From Miniphocaeibacter massiliensis (GTDB lineage: Bacteria > Bacillota > Clostridia > Tissierellales > Peptoniphilaceae): 64,000 bases of DNA. The stretch is from contig NZ_OCTQ01000003.1 in NCBI RefSeq assembly GCF_900232905.1, forward strand, positions 186,001 to 250,000, in the 5' to 3' direction. This document shows positions 8,927 through 18,115 of the stretch, piece by piece; position 1 is the stretch's first letter; every line of letters starts with the position of its first letter. The translations under genes were made by a program, and so were the position numbers. The notes beneath the pieces were generated by a model, which saw only the letters and a list, made by a program, of their open reading frames with translations, was not told the origin of the DNA and did not search any database.

Positions 8927-10009
8927 ATGAGAAAAATAATAAAGTTACCAATTTTATTTATAATAGCCATTATTAGTATTACTAGTTGTAACAATAAAGA
9001 ATATACTAAATATGATAATACTTTTTATGATGCATTTGATACTATTATAGTATTTACAGCCTATACTAAAACAGATGAAGAATTTAACAAATACTATGAT
9101 ATAGTTAAAAATGAATTTGAAAGATTACATAAATTATATAATCAATATGATAGTTTTAAAGGTATTAATAATATAAAAACTATTAATGAGAATGCAGGAA
9201 TAAAGGCAATAAAAGTAGATAAAGATATTATAAATTTACTAAAATTTTCTAAAGATATGTCAGAAAAATATTCTAACAAGACAAATATAGCTTTTGGTTC
9301 TGTTTTGGAAATTTGGCATGAATATAGAACAGAAGGTTTAAATAAGCCTGAAAATGCAAAGTTACCAAATATGGAAGATCTTAAAAAAGCTTCAGAATAT
9401 ATAGATTTATCTAAGGTAATAATAGATGAGAAAAACAGTACAGTATTTTTAAAAGATAAAAACATGGCTCTAGACATAGGAGCAACATCAAAGGGTTATG
9501 CCTCTCAATTAGTAATAGATAAAGTAAAAGAAGAAGGATGTATCTCTGCAATATTAAATGCAGGGGGAAATATTTTATCTGTCGGAAAACCTGAAGAAAA
9601 AGGAAAATATAAGTGGAGTATAGGTATACAAAATCCTAATAGCGAGATGGGTGATACAGGGACATCAAATACTGACATAGTATATGCAAATGATATTTCT
9701 GTTGTAACAAGTGGAGATTATCAAAGATATTATGAGGTAGAGGGAAAAAGGTATAATCATATAATAGACCCTAGTACATTAATGCCAGCTGATAAATTTA
9801 AATCAGTTACAGTACTTTCAAAAGATAGTGGAGTTGCAGACTTTTTTTCAACAACATTATTTATGTTATCGTTAGAAGAAGGAAAAGAATTACTAGAAAA
9901 AGTAGAAGATGTAGAAGCTATTTGGATAGATAAAAATAATAAAATTACGACAACAAATGGAATGAAACAATATTTAAAAAGCAAAGGTGCAAAAGCTATT
10001 AGTGATTAA
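8927..10009 (+). CDS. apbE: FAD:protein FMN transferase, lipoprotein
   Basis: A 360-residue ApbE-family enzyme that attaches FMN to a threonine or serine of target flavoproteins outside the membrane. The signal peptide ends in the lipobox-like ITSC, so it should be lipid-anchored. Family motifs seen: FDTIIVFTAY near the start, LDIGATSKGYASQLVID (flavin-binding, about residue 183) and AILNAGGNILSVG. Near the C terminus come YNHIIDPSTLMPADK and the metal-site stretch DSGVADFFSTTLFML, where the family usually has AD-x-ST. It is monocistronic, with no Rnf, NQR or other flavinylation target next to it. Confidence 0.92.
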   Translation: MRKIIKLPILFIIAIISITSCNNKEYTKYDNTFYDAFDTIIVFTAYTKTDEEFNKYYDIVKNEFERLHKLYNQYDSFKGINNIKTINENAGIKAIKVDKDIINLLKFSKDMSEKYSNKTNIAFGSVLEIWHEYRTEGLNKPENAKLPNMEDLKKASEYIDLSKVIIDEKNSTVFLKDKNMALDIGATSKGYASQLVIDKVKEEGCISAILNAGGNILSVGKPEEKGKYKWSIGIQNPNSEMGDTGTSNTDIVYANDISVVTSGDYQRYYEVEGKRYNHIIDPSTLMPADKFKSVTVLSKDSGVADFFSTTLFMLSLEEGKELLEKVEDVEAIWIDKNNKITTTNGMKQYLKSKGAKAISD

Positions 10010-10017
10010 AAAGAGAG

Positions 10018-10056
10018 AAACCTATATACATGGGGTATGTATATAGGTTTTTTATT
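10018..10056. terminator. Strong hairpin terminator between apbE and grdD
   Basis: A perfect 14-base-pair stem (AAACCTATATACAT with its complement, loop GGGGT) followed by TTTTTT on the plus strand. On the minus strand the stem is followed by TCTCTCTTTTT, so it may also end the convergent grd operon, less perfectly. Confidence 0.88.
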
Positions 10057-10087
10057 TTAATGAATTTATGAAACGTTTTGAGTTTAT

Positions 10088-11227
10088 TTATAAGAAATCT
10101 TCTTCCTTTAAGATTTCAGTTGCTTTTTCTACATTTGCTTCGCTAATCATAACTATAGGTCCTGTACATCCCATGCCACTTTCAGCGTAAATATTATTTT
10201 TCCAAAGAGCGATAACAGCATCTTCTAAATCTAAGATATCAACTCCAGGGATTGAGCCTGTTACAACTTCTTTAGGAGGTGCTTTAACATCTGTAGTATC
10301 TTCTACAGGACGCTTAGCATTGATTGCTTCTATTACTTTGTCAAAGCAGTAAGAATTTACTTCTTTGTATTCTTCTTCTCGTATTTTATTAATATTTCCA
10401 ACTAATAAATCATAAGCATATTTTATAGCATTTGCAATAACTGGAGCTCCAGATGCTCTAGATATAATTAGTATGTTTCTATGGTATCCCTCTCCGATAC
10501 CAGGACCATATCCATACCCTAGAGATTCATAACTTCCACCAGTAGTAAATGCTGAAAACATCTTCATTAAGATATTGCCAGTAAGTGAATCTGTAACACA
10601 TACATCAGGAACTCCTTGTAGAACATCGTTACCTCTAAGTACTGCGCCACCATCACTTCTTGCTGATTCTGTATATTCGAAATTATATCCATTAGCTCTT
10701 AAATTATTTAAAGCTTTTTCGACTTGTTTAGCGCCATCTACGTTTAAAATACCAACAGTTGGATTTTCTATTCCTAAAGATTTAGCAACAGTAATACCAG
10801 CAATAGTATTTCGAACCATACTCTCTACTCTGTTTGTAGAGCTTGTACCAGTAGTGGTAGCAAGAAGCATTTCTTTTCCAACTCCAGGAGTTATAACTCT
10901 ACCAACGGTAGAAACTCCAACAGGGAAATTATAATGCATAGTTATACAAGCATCTATATATTTAGAATCTAATAATTCTTCCATTTTACTATGAGCTTCT
11001 TCTTCATTTGAAACTTCAACTAGTTCAAATTCTGTTTCAATTTTTGGACCAATTAATACTATGTCATAGTTTAAAGATTTTGCTAAATTAGCGGCTTGAA
11101 GAGTGTTTTCTATTCCATGTTCACTACCTAATAATGTAAGACCTATTTTAGGTTTTTTCATAAAAGATCCACTTTCAATACCATTAGCTATTTCTAATAA
11201 TACGTCTGCAATAATATTTTTTGACAT
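10088..11227 (-). CDS. grdD: Glycine/sarcosine/betaine reductase component C, alpha subunit
   Basis: A 379-residue protein beginning MSKNIIADVLLEIANGIESG, typical of GrdD. With GrdC it takes the carboxymethyl-selenoether on protein A, forms an acetyl thioester and releases acetyl phosphate with phosphate. A conserved cysteine in ESGMGCTGPIVMIS (residue 354) is probably equivalent to the thioester cysteine known from Eubacterium acidaminophilum; that mapping is by motif. The fold resembles phosphotransacetylase/PlsX-type proteins. It is the last gene of the operon, 10 bases after grdC, with GAGGTG before the ATG. Confidence 0.95.
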   Translation of the reverse strand: MSKNIIADVLLEIANGIESGSFMKKPKIGLTLLGSEHGIENTLQAANLAKSLNYDIVLIGPKIETEFELVEVSNEEEAHSKMEELLDSKYIDACITMHYNFPVGVSTVGRVITPGVGKEMLLATTTGTSSTNRVESMVRNTIAGITVAKSLGIENPTVGILNVDGAKQVEKALNNLRANGYNFEYTESARSDGGAVLRGNDVLQGVPDVCVTDSLTGNILMKMFSAFTTGGSYESLGYGYGPGIGEGYHRNILIISRASGAPVIANAIKYAYDLLVGNINKIREEEYKEVNSYCFDKVIEAINAKRPVEDTTDVKAPPKEVVTGSIPGVDILDLEDAVIALWKNNIYAESGMGCTGPIVMISEANVEKATEILKEEDFL

Positions 11228-11237
11228 ATTATCACCT

Positions 11238-12770
11238 CTATTCTTTTAGCATATTTGCTGCTAGTTCTCTTAAAGATTCACCAATTATTTTCTTGATTTC
11301 TTCTTTAGATGCTCCTTGTTCAGCTTCTTCTTCACCAGGATTTCTTTCACATATAAAAGAAACACCATCAAAAAGATTAGTCATTCTACCTAAGAATAAA
11401 CTTCCTTTACCTACAACCATAGCTCTAGTTTTATCTCCAGTAGAAAGATCATCAATCATGAATCCAACATAAGGAACTCCTGAAGGAATATGGCCTTGAG
11501 TAGGTGCCCAACCAGGTAACCCTTTTTCATCAATTAAAGTTTTTAATTCACTTCTTTCAATATCACCACGTTTTACAGCTAAAGCAGCTATCATTTTAAA
11601 GTTAGCTTCAGGTACATTTCCAGCACCAGCTGGCATTGTGATGTCTGGATTTTGCATTTCAACTGAATAAGTATCTACATCAGTAATTTTTAAATTAGCT
11701 CTATCTAATCCAGCAGTAATAAGAGAAGTCATTACAGCTTGAGGTGAAGAACCAGTACCAACACTGTGCTTACCTGTTAAATCAGTTCTAAAAATAGGAC
11801 TTATTCCATCATTTTCAGAAACTAATACTGCAAATGCTCCTAGAACATCTTCTAGAACAGGATAACCTTTTTTGACATGGTCTTTAGCATTCATTCCAAG
11901 TTTAGCAGTAGCTCCACCAGCAACAACTAAAACATTTTTATAAACGCCAGCTTTAACTAAAGCAGCAGCTTCGATTAAAGAATGAGTAGGAGCAGCACAG
12001 AAACCTCTAGTATCAGAACCAGAAGCATTGGTTAAACCTGCAACTTCAGCAATAGCTTTAGCAAAGTTACCACCACCTCTTTGGTTAATATCTCCACAAG
12101 CTTCTTCTGAACACTCAATTACATAATCTATATCGTCTTTATTAATTGAAGAATTTCTCAATAAACTAATGGCAGCTAACACTCCAGAAGCTTTAACAAC
12201 AAGATTTTCAAAAATTGTATGAGCATTTAAGTTAACATCGACGTCATGAGCAGCTTTTACTATACCAACAAGCTTTCCATCATGGTACAATCCCTCTGCT
12301 TTATGTTCATCTAATAGATGTTTGTCTGATTCTAAATCAGAAGGTTTTATTTTATCTAAATCTTCCTTAAATTCAGGATAGTTTTTTTCGATTTTAGGTT
12401 TTACTTCATTAATGAATTCTTCAGTTAGTTCAACTAATTCAAAAGAATCACAAATTTTCATTATAGCAATAAACTCGTCTTGAGGAGTTATTTCACCAAA
12501 TTTACCAGTTCTTTCACCTTTGTATTCTTTATTATACCAAGGCATTTCATAATTATTTAATTCTTCTGGTCTTAAGTTTCCAATGTAAACTTGGTTAGGT
12601 AAATAGTTTACAACTTCTTCATAAGATCTAATATGGTTCCCAACTTCTTTTAAAAATTCAGAATCTGGATTTACGATTCTTTCTGTTGAACAAGTTGAAC
12701 CGTTTTGTACAATCATGTCTGGAGTATGAACTAATACATAACCAGCGTTTTTAACAACAGGGAAAGACAT
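11238..12770 (-). CDS. grdC: Glycine/sarcosine/betaine reductase component C, beta subunit
   Basis: A 510-residue GrdC. It begins MSFPVVKNAGYVLVHTPDMI and contains the condensing-enzyme-like core VIECSEEACGDINQRGGGNF and DTRGFCAAPTHSLIEAAALV, then GASGSDTRGF-type and GKGSLFLGRMTNLFDG segments. It works with GrdD to cleave the selenoether and make acetyl phosphate. GGAGG lies upstream of the ATG. Full length for the family, no interruption. A 57-base gap with a large perfect palindrome separates it from grdB, unlike the 10-base gap to grdD. Confidence 0.96.
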   Translation of the reverse strand: MSFPVVKNAGYVLVHTPDMIVQNGSTCSTERIVNPDSEFLKEVGNHIRSYEEVVNYLPNQVYIGNLRPEELNNYEMPWYNKEYKGERTGKFGEITPQDEFIAIMKICDSFELVELTEEFINEVKPKIEKNYPEFKEDLDKIKPSDLESDKHLLDEHKAEGLYHDGKLVGIVKAAHDVDVNLNAHTIFENLVVKASGVLAAISLLRNSSINKDDIDYVIECSEEACGDINQRGGGNFAKAIAEVAGLTNASGSDTRGFCAAPTHSLIEAAALVKAGVYKNVLVVAGGATAKLGMNAKDHVKKGYPVLEDVLGAFAVLVSENDGISPIFRTDLTGKHSVGTGSSPQAVMTSLITAGLDRANLKITDVDTYSVEMQNPDITMPAGAGNVPEANFKMIAALAVKRGDIERSELKTLIDEKGLPGWAPTQGHIPSGVPYVGFMIDDLSTGDKTRAMVVGKGSLFLGRMTNLFDGVSFICERNPGEEEAEQGASKEEIKKIIGESLRELAANMLKE

Positions 12771-12786
12771 AAATTACCTCCATTTT

Positions 12787-12819
12787 ATTATGGATTCTGC
12801 TAATAGCAGAATCCATAAT
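12787..12819. repeat. Perfect 15-bp palindrome in the grdB-grdC gap
   Basis: The two 15-base arms are exact reverse complements around a 3-base loop (ATTATGGATTCTGCT on one arm). In the minus-strand mRNA this is a stable hairpin between the grdB stop and the grdC ribosome-binding site. No T-run follows, so it is not a normal terminator. A role in mRNA processing or stability is possible. Confidence 0.85.
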
Positions 12820-12827
12820 TTAAATTT

Positions 12828-14138
12828 TTAGTTATCAAATACAGTTTGATCTTGGATTTTAGTTTCTAAAGCACTTAAAGCTTTTTCAACTAATTTTCTT
12901 CTTAAAGCTTTTTCCTCAACAGGATCCAAAGCTGGATTTCCTAATGGATGAGGGATAGCTATTGTAGGTACGATTCTATTTGCTCCTACAGTTAATGAGA
13001 TAGGAACTACAGTACACATATGAACTACTGTAATACCAGTTTTTTCAATTTCTTTAACCATTGTTGCACCGCAACGTGTACAAGTGCCTCACGTTGAAGT
13101 TAAGATAACTGCATCCACACCAGCAGCAACTAATTTTTCGCCTATTTCATGAGCGAATTTCTTAGCACTTGCTACAGCAGTACCATTACCAACAGTACTA
13201 TAGAAGTAATCGTATAATTTACCGATTTTACCTTCTTTTTCTAAATCTCTTAAAACGTCAACAGGGATTACTCTGTCAGCATCTTCATTGGCATAAACCG
13301 GGTCATGACCACCATGAGCAGTTTCAAAAGTTTCTTCTGTTAAGTCATCAATTCCAGCTATTGAATATTCGCCATATTTTGAAGCTGAAGAAGATTCTAT
13401 TCTGTCAGGGTTTACTTTAGGAACTATACCACCAGAAGTAACAATTGCAATAGTAGCTGTAGATAAATCATCTATAGCAAAAGCTGGAGGAACTCTGTCA
13501 AATGTTGGCATAGGATATTCTGTTTCAAAGTCTTCACCTTTGATTTTTTTAACAAGCATATCAACTGCTCTTTCAGAACCACGCTTTTCATTAAAGTAGT
13601 TTACTCTAATTCCTCTTTGAATATAATTTTCTTCTTTAGGTCCAAGAATTTCTTCGCCGTTCGCTAATTTAATACCTAAAGATGCCATTTTAGGAAGAGC
13701 TTTTCTCATTCCTGCGGCAGAGTTAGCAGTTTCTATTATATACAAATCTTTCTTAAACATATCTGCACCAGGATTTTCAGTGTACATTCCTGTTACAACA
13801 GGTATATTTAATTCTTCTTGAACTAATTTTGCGATAGTTCCAGCAGCAACACCATAACGTCCTGCGTTAAATGCTGGACCTGATATAAATAAATCAGGGT
13901 TAAAACCTTTAATCATTTCAAGAACTTCTTTACTTGCTGAATCTAAATTTTCGTTAAAATAACTATCTCCACAAACAATAGTAGCTACTACTTCAAAGTC
14001 TTCTCCTAGTTTAGCTTCTAATTGTTTACTTATTGGAGGTAACTCTTCAGCAATAAAAGGCTTAGTATCGGCTTTTTCTTCTCCTCCAATTCCAGCAAAG
14101 AATTGGTTTATATAATGCACGACTTTTTTATTCGCCAT
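12828..14138 (-). CDS. grdB: Glycine reductase component B, gamma subunit, selenoprotein
   Basis: The full gene is 436 residues and includes an in-frame TGA at 13089-13091 (residue 350). The first part begins MANKKVVHYINQFFAGIGGE and ends VDAVILTST; after the TGA comes GTCTRCGATMVKEIEKTG. The combined motif T-S-T-Sec-G-T-C-T-R-C-G is the known GrdB selenocysteine site. This subunit is the substrate-specific part of protein B, which binds glycine and passes it to the selenocysteine of GrdA. A hairpin 3' of the TGA (13063-13075) is a likely SECIS. selA, selB and tRNA-Sec lie nearby. Annotation that treats TGA as stop would give two false genes. Confidence 0.97.
13063..13091 (-). promoter_or_regulatory. 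Bacterial SECIS hairpin of grdB with its Sec codon
   Basis: Starting 13 bases after the TGA (13091-13089, minus strand), GTTGC and GCAAC form a 5-bp stem around a GGT loop. A short hairpin with G and U in the loop at this distance is what SelB recognises in bacterial mRNAs. Called from base pairing only. Confidence 0.65.
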
Positions 14139-14181
14139 ATATATCCTCCTATTTATAATATTTAATATAGATGTTAAAAGA

Positions 14182-14640
14182 TTATCCTCTTATGTCAGCC
14201 ATTTCTTCAGCTATTTCATCAACATCTAATACCATTTCCATCATGCCTATTTGTTCGTCATAAACAGCTGGATCAAATAATTCTTTCATTTCATTTTCAA
14301 CAACATGATAAGCACCTAAGCCTAATTCAACACCAGCTAAAGGACCAGCGAATGTAGGATCTCCAGTAGTAACTGTTTCGGCTGCAAGACCTGCAGCTTC
14401 TGCTTCTGCCGCACCTAGTAAAACCACAAGATTTTCTGCTCCATATTTATCAGCAGCATCTTTAACTCTTTTTTGGTTTTCTAAGTCCATAGCACCAGCA
14501 CTAGTTCAGACAAAACATTCAGTTGATGAGAAAACTACCTCTGTATTAGGAACTGTTTTTACACATTCTTCTATTGCAGGAGCAGGTATTCCATCACGGT
14601 CGCCTATTATGATTATTTTTTTATTTTCTAATAAACTCAT
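14182..14640 (-). CDS. grdA: Glycine reductase protein A, selenoprotein
   Basis: The gene starts at 14640 ([20 protein letters not shown]) and has an in-frame TGA at 14506-14508, residue 45, in the context TECFV[14 protein letters not shown]. That is the strictly conserved GrdA selenocysteine site. Full length is 152 residues, normal for the family. GrdA carries the carboxymethyl group as a selenoether from protein B to protein C and is reduced again by thioredoxin. Starting at the internal ATG at 14490 would lose the catalytic residue. AGGAGG lies upstream of the true ATG. Confidence 0.97.
14490..14508 (-). promoter_or_regulatory. Likely SECIS hairpin of grdA with its Sec codon
   Basis: Right after the TGA, UAGU and GCUA (one G-U pair) can pair around the loop GCUGGU. 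The stem is short (4 bp), so the call is weaker than for grdB, but the position and the G/U-containing loop fit a bacterial SECIS. Confidence 0.45.
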
Positions 14641-14677
14641 GATATCCTCCTAAAATTTTAATTTTTAATTTGTATTA

Positions 14678-15964
14678 TTAATAAGTTTTTGCAGTTAAAT
14701 AATTAAATCCAGTTTCGTTAGTCGCACCAGTTATAGCTTGAATTTCTACTTCTATAGTTCCATCTGCTCTTAAAGAACCTTTAGCTCCACCAGCTATAGT
14801 ATCAACTACTTCAATATGACCAATTATTCTATCTAATTTTGGTAATTCAACTACTTGGTTTGCATTACCACCAGTAACAACTGCATTAGCTTTCGGATCA
14901 GCATCTGCTAATGATTGAGATGCACCATCTCTACCAGCGTACTCATCAGTTACAATTACTGTTTTAACACCTTTTTCTTCGATTTTTTTACAGTTCATTA
15001 TTAAGTCTGTATCTGGATTACCAAAACCTTCTTGAGATACAATAACAGCATCTGCACCAATGTATTCAACTAACTTTGAAGTCCAGTTTGAAGATCTTTC
15101 TTTGTCCATTAAATATACGTTTTCGTTAGTTATTATTACACCTAAGAAGTTGTAATCTACACCATGTCTTGCATATAAATCTTCAATAACACCATTATTC
15201 AAATGAACATAAGTTGGGTTTTTATCACATGCAGATACACAGTTACCACTAACAATAGCTCCATCCATTATTTCAGTAGGGTAAAGTATAGTAGGAACTA
15301 TTTGCTTAGCATCTACACCATATACATAAGTATCATGTAGTAAACCTTGAGTTTGCAACATATATACATAAGCTACCTTAGGTAAACTAGGATATTCAGT
15401 AATTTGTTGTAGTAATGGTTTAGTTTCGTAAGTGCTAGTTTCATCAGGAGTTAAATCTTTTGCAAGTTCTCCAATATAAGTAGCTGCTTTAAAACCAATC
15501 ATTCTAACAGCTTTTTCATGATCATGTTGTTTTAATCCATCAATAGGTTCACAGATAACAACTAAGTTGTTTAGTTTTGAGAAAGGAGTATATTTAGCAC
15601 CTTCACCAACCATGTCTATGATTCCTTCTTGGAAACCTACGATTTTACCAGTAGTAACAACTGCCATTCCTTTTAATGCATAAGTTGTACCTTCACCAAC
15701 AGTATCTACTTTATTTAAGATACCAGGGAATATTTGTCCATTTCCATCAACCTTTACTCTAGGTTCTATTACATCTTTTACAGGAGTAATTCTAACGCTT
15801 TCACCTGGTCTAGCAATATCAAAATCTATAGATTTAATATGCTCGTCTCCACCGACAGCCTCTAGTAATTCTTCCTTACTAATATAAAGAACGCCATTTT
15901 CGATTTTTGATGAATCAGCAAATTGTATGTCTTTAATAAAAATTTTGCCTAATTCTAATCGCAT
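14678..15964 (-). CDS. grdE: Glycine reductase component B, alpha/beta proprotein
   Basis: A 428-residue protein starting MRLELGKIFIKDIQFADSSK. It holds the processing site SGNCVSACDKNPTYVHLNN, with Cys242 in the position where GrdE is cleaved to give two subunits and a pyruvoyl group. The pyruvoyl group is thought to form a Schiff base with glycine. The length and site match known GrdE, so glycine rather than sarcosine (GrdG) or betaine (GrdI) is the expected substrate; the closest paralogues were not compared directly. GGAGGTG precedes the ATG. Confidence 0.95.
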   Translation of the reverse strand: MRLELGKIFIKDIQFADSSKIENGVLYISKEELLEAVGGDEHIKSIDFDIARPGESVRITPVKDVIEPRVKVDGNGQIFPGILNKVDTVGEGTTYALKGMAVVTTGKIVGFQEGIIDMVGEGAKYTPFSKLNNLVVICEPIDGLKQHDHEKAVRMIGFKAATYIGELAKDLTPDETSTYETKPLLQQITEYPSLPKVAYVYMLQTQGLLHDTYVYGVDAKQIVPTILYPTEIMDGAIVSGNCVSACDKNPTYVHLNNGVIEDLYARHGVDYNFLGVIITNENVYLMDKERSSNWTSKLVEYIGADAVIVSQEGFGNPDTDLIMNCKKIEEKGVKTVIVTDEYAGRDGASQSLADADPKANAVVTGGNANQVVELPKLDRIIGHIEVVDTIAGGAKGSLRADGTIEVEIQAITGATNETGFNYLTAKTY

Positions 15965-16022
15965 TCTACACCTCCAGCTTAATTAATTGTTTATATATAA
16001 AATACTTTTGTATTTTACTTTC

Positions 16023-16343
16023 TTAATTATAATGTTGTACTATCATTGCTTCTATATTTTCAATAGTAGCATCGTCTTTAGTTATTTCAGCAACAATTTC
16101 TCCATCTTTGTACATAAGCATAGTTGGTAAGCCTAAAACTTTTTGCTTAATAGCTAATCTTCTAGCTTTTGTAGTATCTAAAGAACAAAATTTAATTTTG
16201 TCACCATATTTTTCAGCTAGTTTGTGAACATCTGGCATTAAAGCTTTACACGGCTCACAACCTTCACTCCAAAAGTCTACAAAAACATAACCTTGTGCGT
16301 TTAACACTTCATCATCAAAAGTTTTTTTATCTAGTTCTAACAT
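16023..16343 (-). CDS. trxA: Thioredoxin of the glycine reductase operon
   Basis: A 106-residue thioredoxin fold. The active site is [12 protein letters not shown] (Cys29, Cys32), i.e. GCEPC rather than the common WCGPC. Variant GCxPC sites are typical of thioredoxins encoded in grd operons, which reduce the oxidised selenocysteine/cysteine pair of GrdA. The cis-proline region reads [13 protein letters not shown]. It lies 11 bases after trxB with AGGAGG before the ATG. Confidence 0.94.
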   Translation of the reverse strand: MLELDKKTFDDEVLNAQGYVFVDFWSEGCEPCKALMPDVHKLAEKYGDKIKFCSLDTTKARRLAIKQKVLGLPTMLMYKDGEIVAEITKDDATIENIEAMIVQHYN

Positions 16344-16354
16344 ATTAATTCCTC

Positions 16355-17296
16355 CTATTCAAAATGTTCGTCTATATATTTTTCAGCAGTTACTGCAGCA
16401 ATTGCACCATCTGCAGCAGCTGTTACAACCTGACGTAAAGTTTTTACTCTAACATCTCCTGCGGCATAAACTCCTTCGATATTAGTTCTCATTTCGGTAT
16501 CAGTAACAATATACCCATTTTCTAAGTTTATCTTTCCTTCAAATAATGAAGTTTGAGGGATTAGACCAACAAATATGAAAACTCCCATTGTTCCATCATC
16601 TTCGTCAGCAACATATTCTGAAGTTTCACCAGTAACAGTATCTTTTAAAAGTACTGATTCTAGGATTCCATCACCTTTAATTTCAATTATTTCTTTATTT
16701 AACCAAAATTCTATTTTGTCATTAGCTTGAGCTTTTTCTACAATTGACTTAGCTGCTTTAAAAGTATCTTTTCTATGAACTAAATATACTTTTCTAGCAA
16801 ATTTAGTTAAATACATAGCTTCTTCTAAGGCACTATCTCCACCACCAACAACTATTACCTCAAAATCTTCAAAGAAATCAGCGTCACAAGTAGCACAGTA
16901 TGAAACACCTTTACCAGTAAATTCTTTTTCACCAGTACAACCTAATTTTCTTGGAGAAGCACCTGTTGCTAAAATAACCGCTTTAGCTTTGTAAGTTTCA
17001 TCATCACAAATTACTTCTTTGATTTTTGAATCTAAATTGATATCTTTAACATTTGCTTTTTTTATTTCTGCACCGAAATGTTCAACTTGGTCTGCAAATC
17101 TTTTTGTTAGAGAAGGACCAGTAGCATTTTCCACAGAACCAGGATAGTTTTCTACTTCACTAGTAACAACTATTTGACCACCTTTTTTTTCTTTTTCTAA
17201 AACTAAAGTTTTCATTTTAGCTCTAGCACCATATAATCCTGCTGCAAGACCAGCTGGACCAGCACCGATAATTACTAAATCATAAATATTGTCCAT
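16355..17296 (-). CDS. trxB: Thioredoxin reductase of the glycine reductase operon
   Basis: A 313-residue low-molecular-weight thioredoxin reductase. FAD-binding [20 protein letters not shown] is at the N terminus, the redox-active CATC is at residues 134-137 ([12 protein letters not shown]), a second dinucleotide site [14 protein letters not shown] follows, and [20 protein letters not shown] closes the FAD domain. The start at 17296 is chosen because GGAGG lies 5 bases upstream; an ATG at 17308 overlaps that site. It passes electrons from NAD(P)H to TrxA and on to GrdA. Confidence 0.95.
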   Translation of the reverse strand: MDNIYDLVIIGAGPAGLAAGLYGARAKMKTLVLEKEKKGGQIVVTSEVENYPGSVENATGPSLTKRFADQVEHFGAEIKKANVKDINLDSKIKEVICDDETYKAKAVILATGASPRKLGCTGEKEFTGKGVSYCATCDADFFEDFEVIVVGGGDSALEEAMYLTKFARKVYLVHRKDTFKAAKSIVEKAQANDKIEFWLNKEIIEIKGDGILESVLLKDTVTGETSEYVADEDDGTMGVFIFVGLIPQTSLFEGKINLENGYIVTDTEMRTNIEGVYAAGDVRVKTLRQVVTAAADGAIAAVTAEKYIDEHFE

Positions 17297-17354
17297 TAAT
17301 ACCTCCATAATAAATAAGTTAAAATATTATCATATTTACTTAAAAAAATATTTA

Positions 17355-17714
17355 TTAAATACGCTCAAGAGCGTTATCAATCAAATCTTTATCAATTACT
17401 TTAAAATCTTCTAAAATATCTTCTGTCCACTTAAAGTTTTTGTTCATTTCATAGAATTTTTCTGCTGTTAATATAGATTCTTCAATTAACCTTATTGAAT
17501 CAAAGGGGATGCCTTCTGATTTTTTTAATACTAAAGTACGATATACAGTTTCATAAGGCTTAACACTACCATATAAAGGATGCGTTAAAAGTTCGTAGTT
17601 TTTATGTATATAGTCTCTACCTTCTTTTAGAATACCTAGATAGTCTGTGTCAATGTAATTTACTTCGTAATTAGTATATGATATAAATTTGGGATTGTTT
17701 GTGATTATCATCAT
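17355..17714 (-). CDS. grdX: GrdX family protein
   Basis: A 119-residue protein starting MMIITNNPKFISYTNYEVNY, with the family core ILKEGRDYIHKNYELLTHPL and YGSVKPYETVYRTLVLK. GrdX is found at the head of glycine reductase operons; its function is unknown. The start at 17714 follows an AAGGAGGTG site. The frame stays open upstream to 17819, but that stretch is riboswitch RNA, so the longer version is false. It is the first gene of the operon, behind the riboswitch terminator. Confidence 0.92.
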   Translation of the reverse strand: MMIITNNPKFISYTNYEVNYIDTDYLGILKEGRDYIHKNYELLTHPLYGSVKPYETVYRTLVLKKSEGIPFDSIRLIEESILTAEKFYEMNKNFKWTEDILEDFKVIDKDLIDNALERI

Positions 17715-17730
17715 ATAGAACACCTCCTTA

Positions 17731-17770
17731 AACAAAAACGACAGAAGAATCTGCCTGATTCCTCTGTCGT
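17731..17770 (-). terminator. Riboswitch expression-platform terminator
   Basis: On the minus strand ACGACAGAGGAATC pairs with GATTCTTCTGTCGT (one mismatch, loop AGGCA) and is followed by TTTTTGTTT. It lies between the glycine aptamer and the grdX ribosome-binding site. Readthrough must be regulated for the operon to be made; glycine-induced readthrough is the likely mode. Confidence 0.88.
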
Positions 17771-17880
17771 TATCTCCAGATAATAGTCCAGTATTAGTAC
17801 TTGTACCTGAGAATTTCATTTACAACTTGGCAAGAAGTAAACTTGTCCCTTCGGTTTCATTAATGAATCTCCCAATACCT
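17771..17880 (-). ncRNA. Glycine riboswitch, single aptamer
   Basis: Read on the minus strand, the leader has the conserved glycine-aptamer blocks in order: GGGAGA, then ATGAAACCGAAGGGACAAG, then ATTCTCAGGTACAAG, then ACTGGAC, then TCTGGAGA. Only one ACCGAAGG block is present, so it is a singlet and not the common tandem. It precedes a terminator and the grd operon. In known cases glycine binding turns gene expression on, which fits glycine catabolism. Confidence 0.93.
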
Positions 17881-17903
17881 TCAACCCATATTAAGTTGAA
17901 TTA

Positions 17904-17932
17904 AGTATATCATTTGATTGACAAATAGTCAA
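17904..17932 (-). promoter_or_regulatory. Promoter of the glycine reductase operon
   Basis: On the minus strand TTGACT (17932-17927) and TATACT (17909-17904) are 17 bases apart, placing transcription start about 25 bases before the glycine aptamer. Confidence 0.78.
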
Positions 17933-18058
17933 CAAAAAAATCTACAAAAGAAAGGAAAACGCGTCAAAAAATAAACTTTAAAAATTTTATAAATATTGAA
18001 AAATCAGTAAAAAAGATACAAAATAATTTACAAGAAAACGATACCTATAAAAAAGAAA

Positions 18059-18087
18059 TTAATATATACTCTCTATTAGTATATAAT
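18059..18087 (+). promoter_or_regulatory. Likely promoter of selA-selB
   Basis: TTAATA (18059-18064), a 17-base spacer and a perfect TATAAT (18082-18087), 28 bases before the selA ATG. The -35 box is weak. Confidence 0.5.
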
Positions 18088-18115
18088 ATATGTATATAGC
18101 TTTTAGGAGGAAATT

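Noticed and set aside
13169-13420. Plus-strand open frames inside grdB, grdC and grdD
   Set aside because: They are antisense shadows of strongly conserved genes, have no ribosome-binding sites, and their translations show no family pattern.
17715-17819. N-terminal extension of GrdX by 35 residues
   Set aside because: The stretch is riboswitch aptamer and terminator sequence. The proper AAGGAGG site is next to the ATG at 17714.
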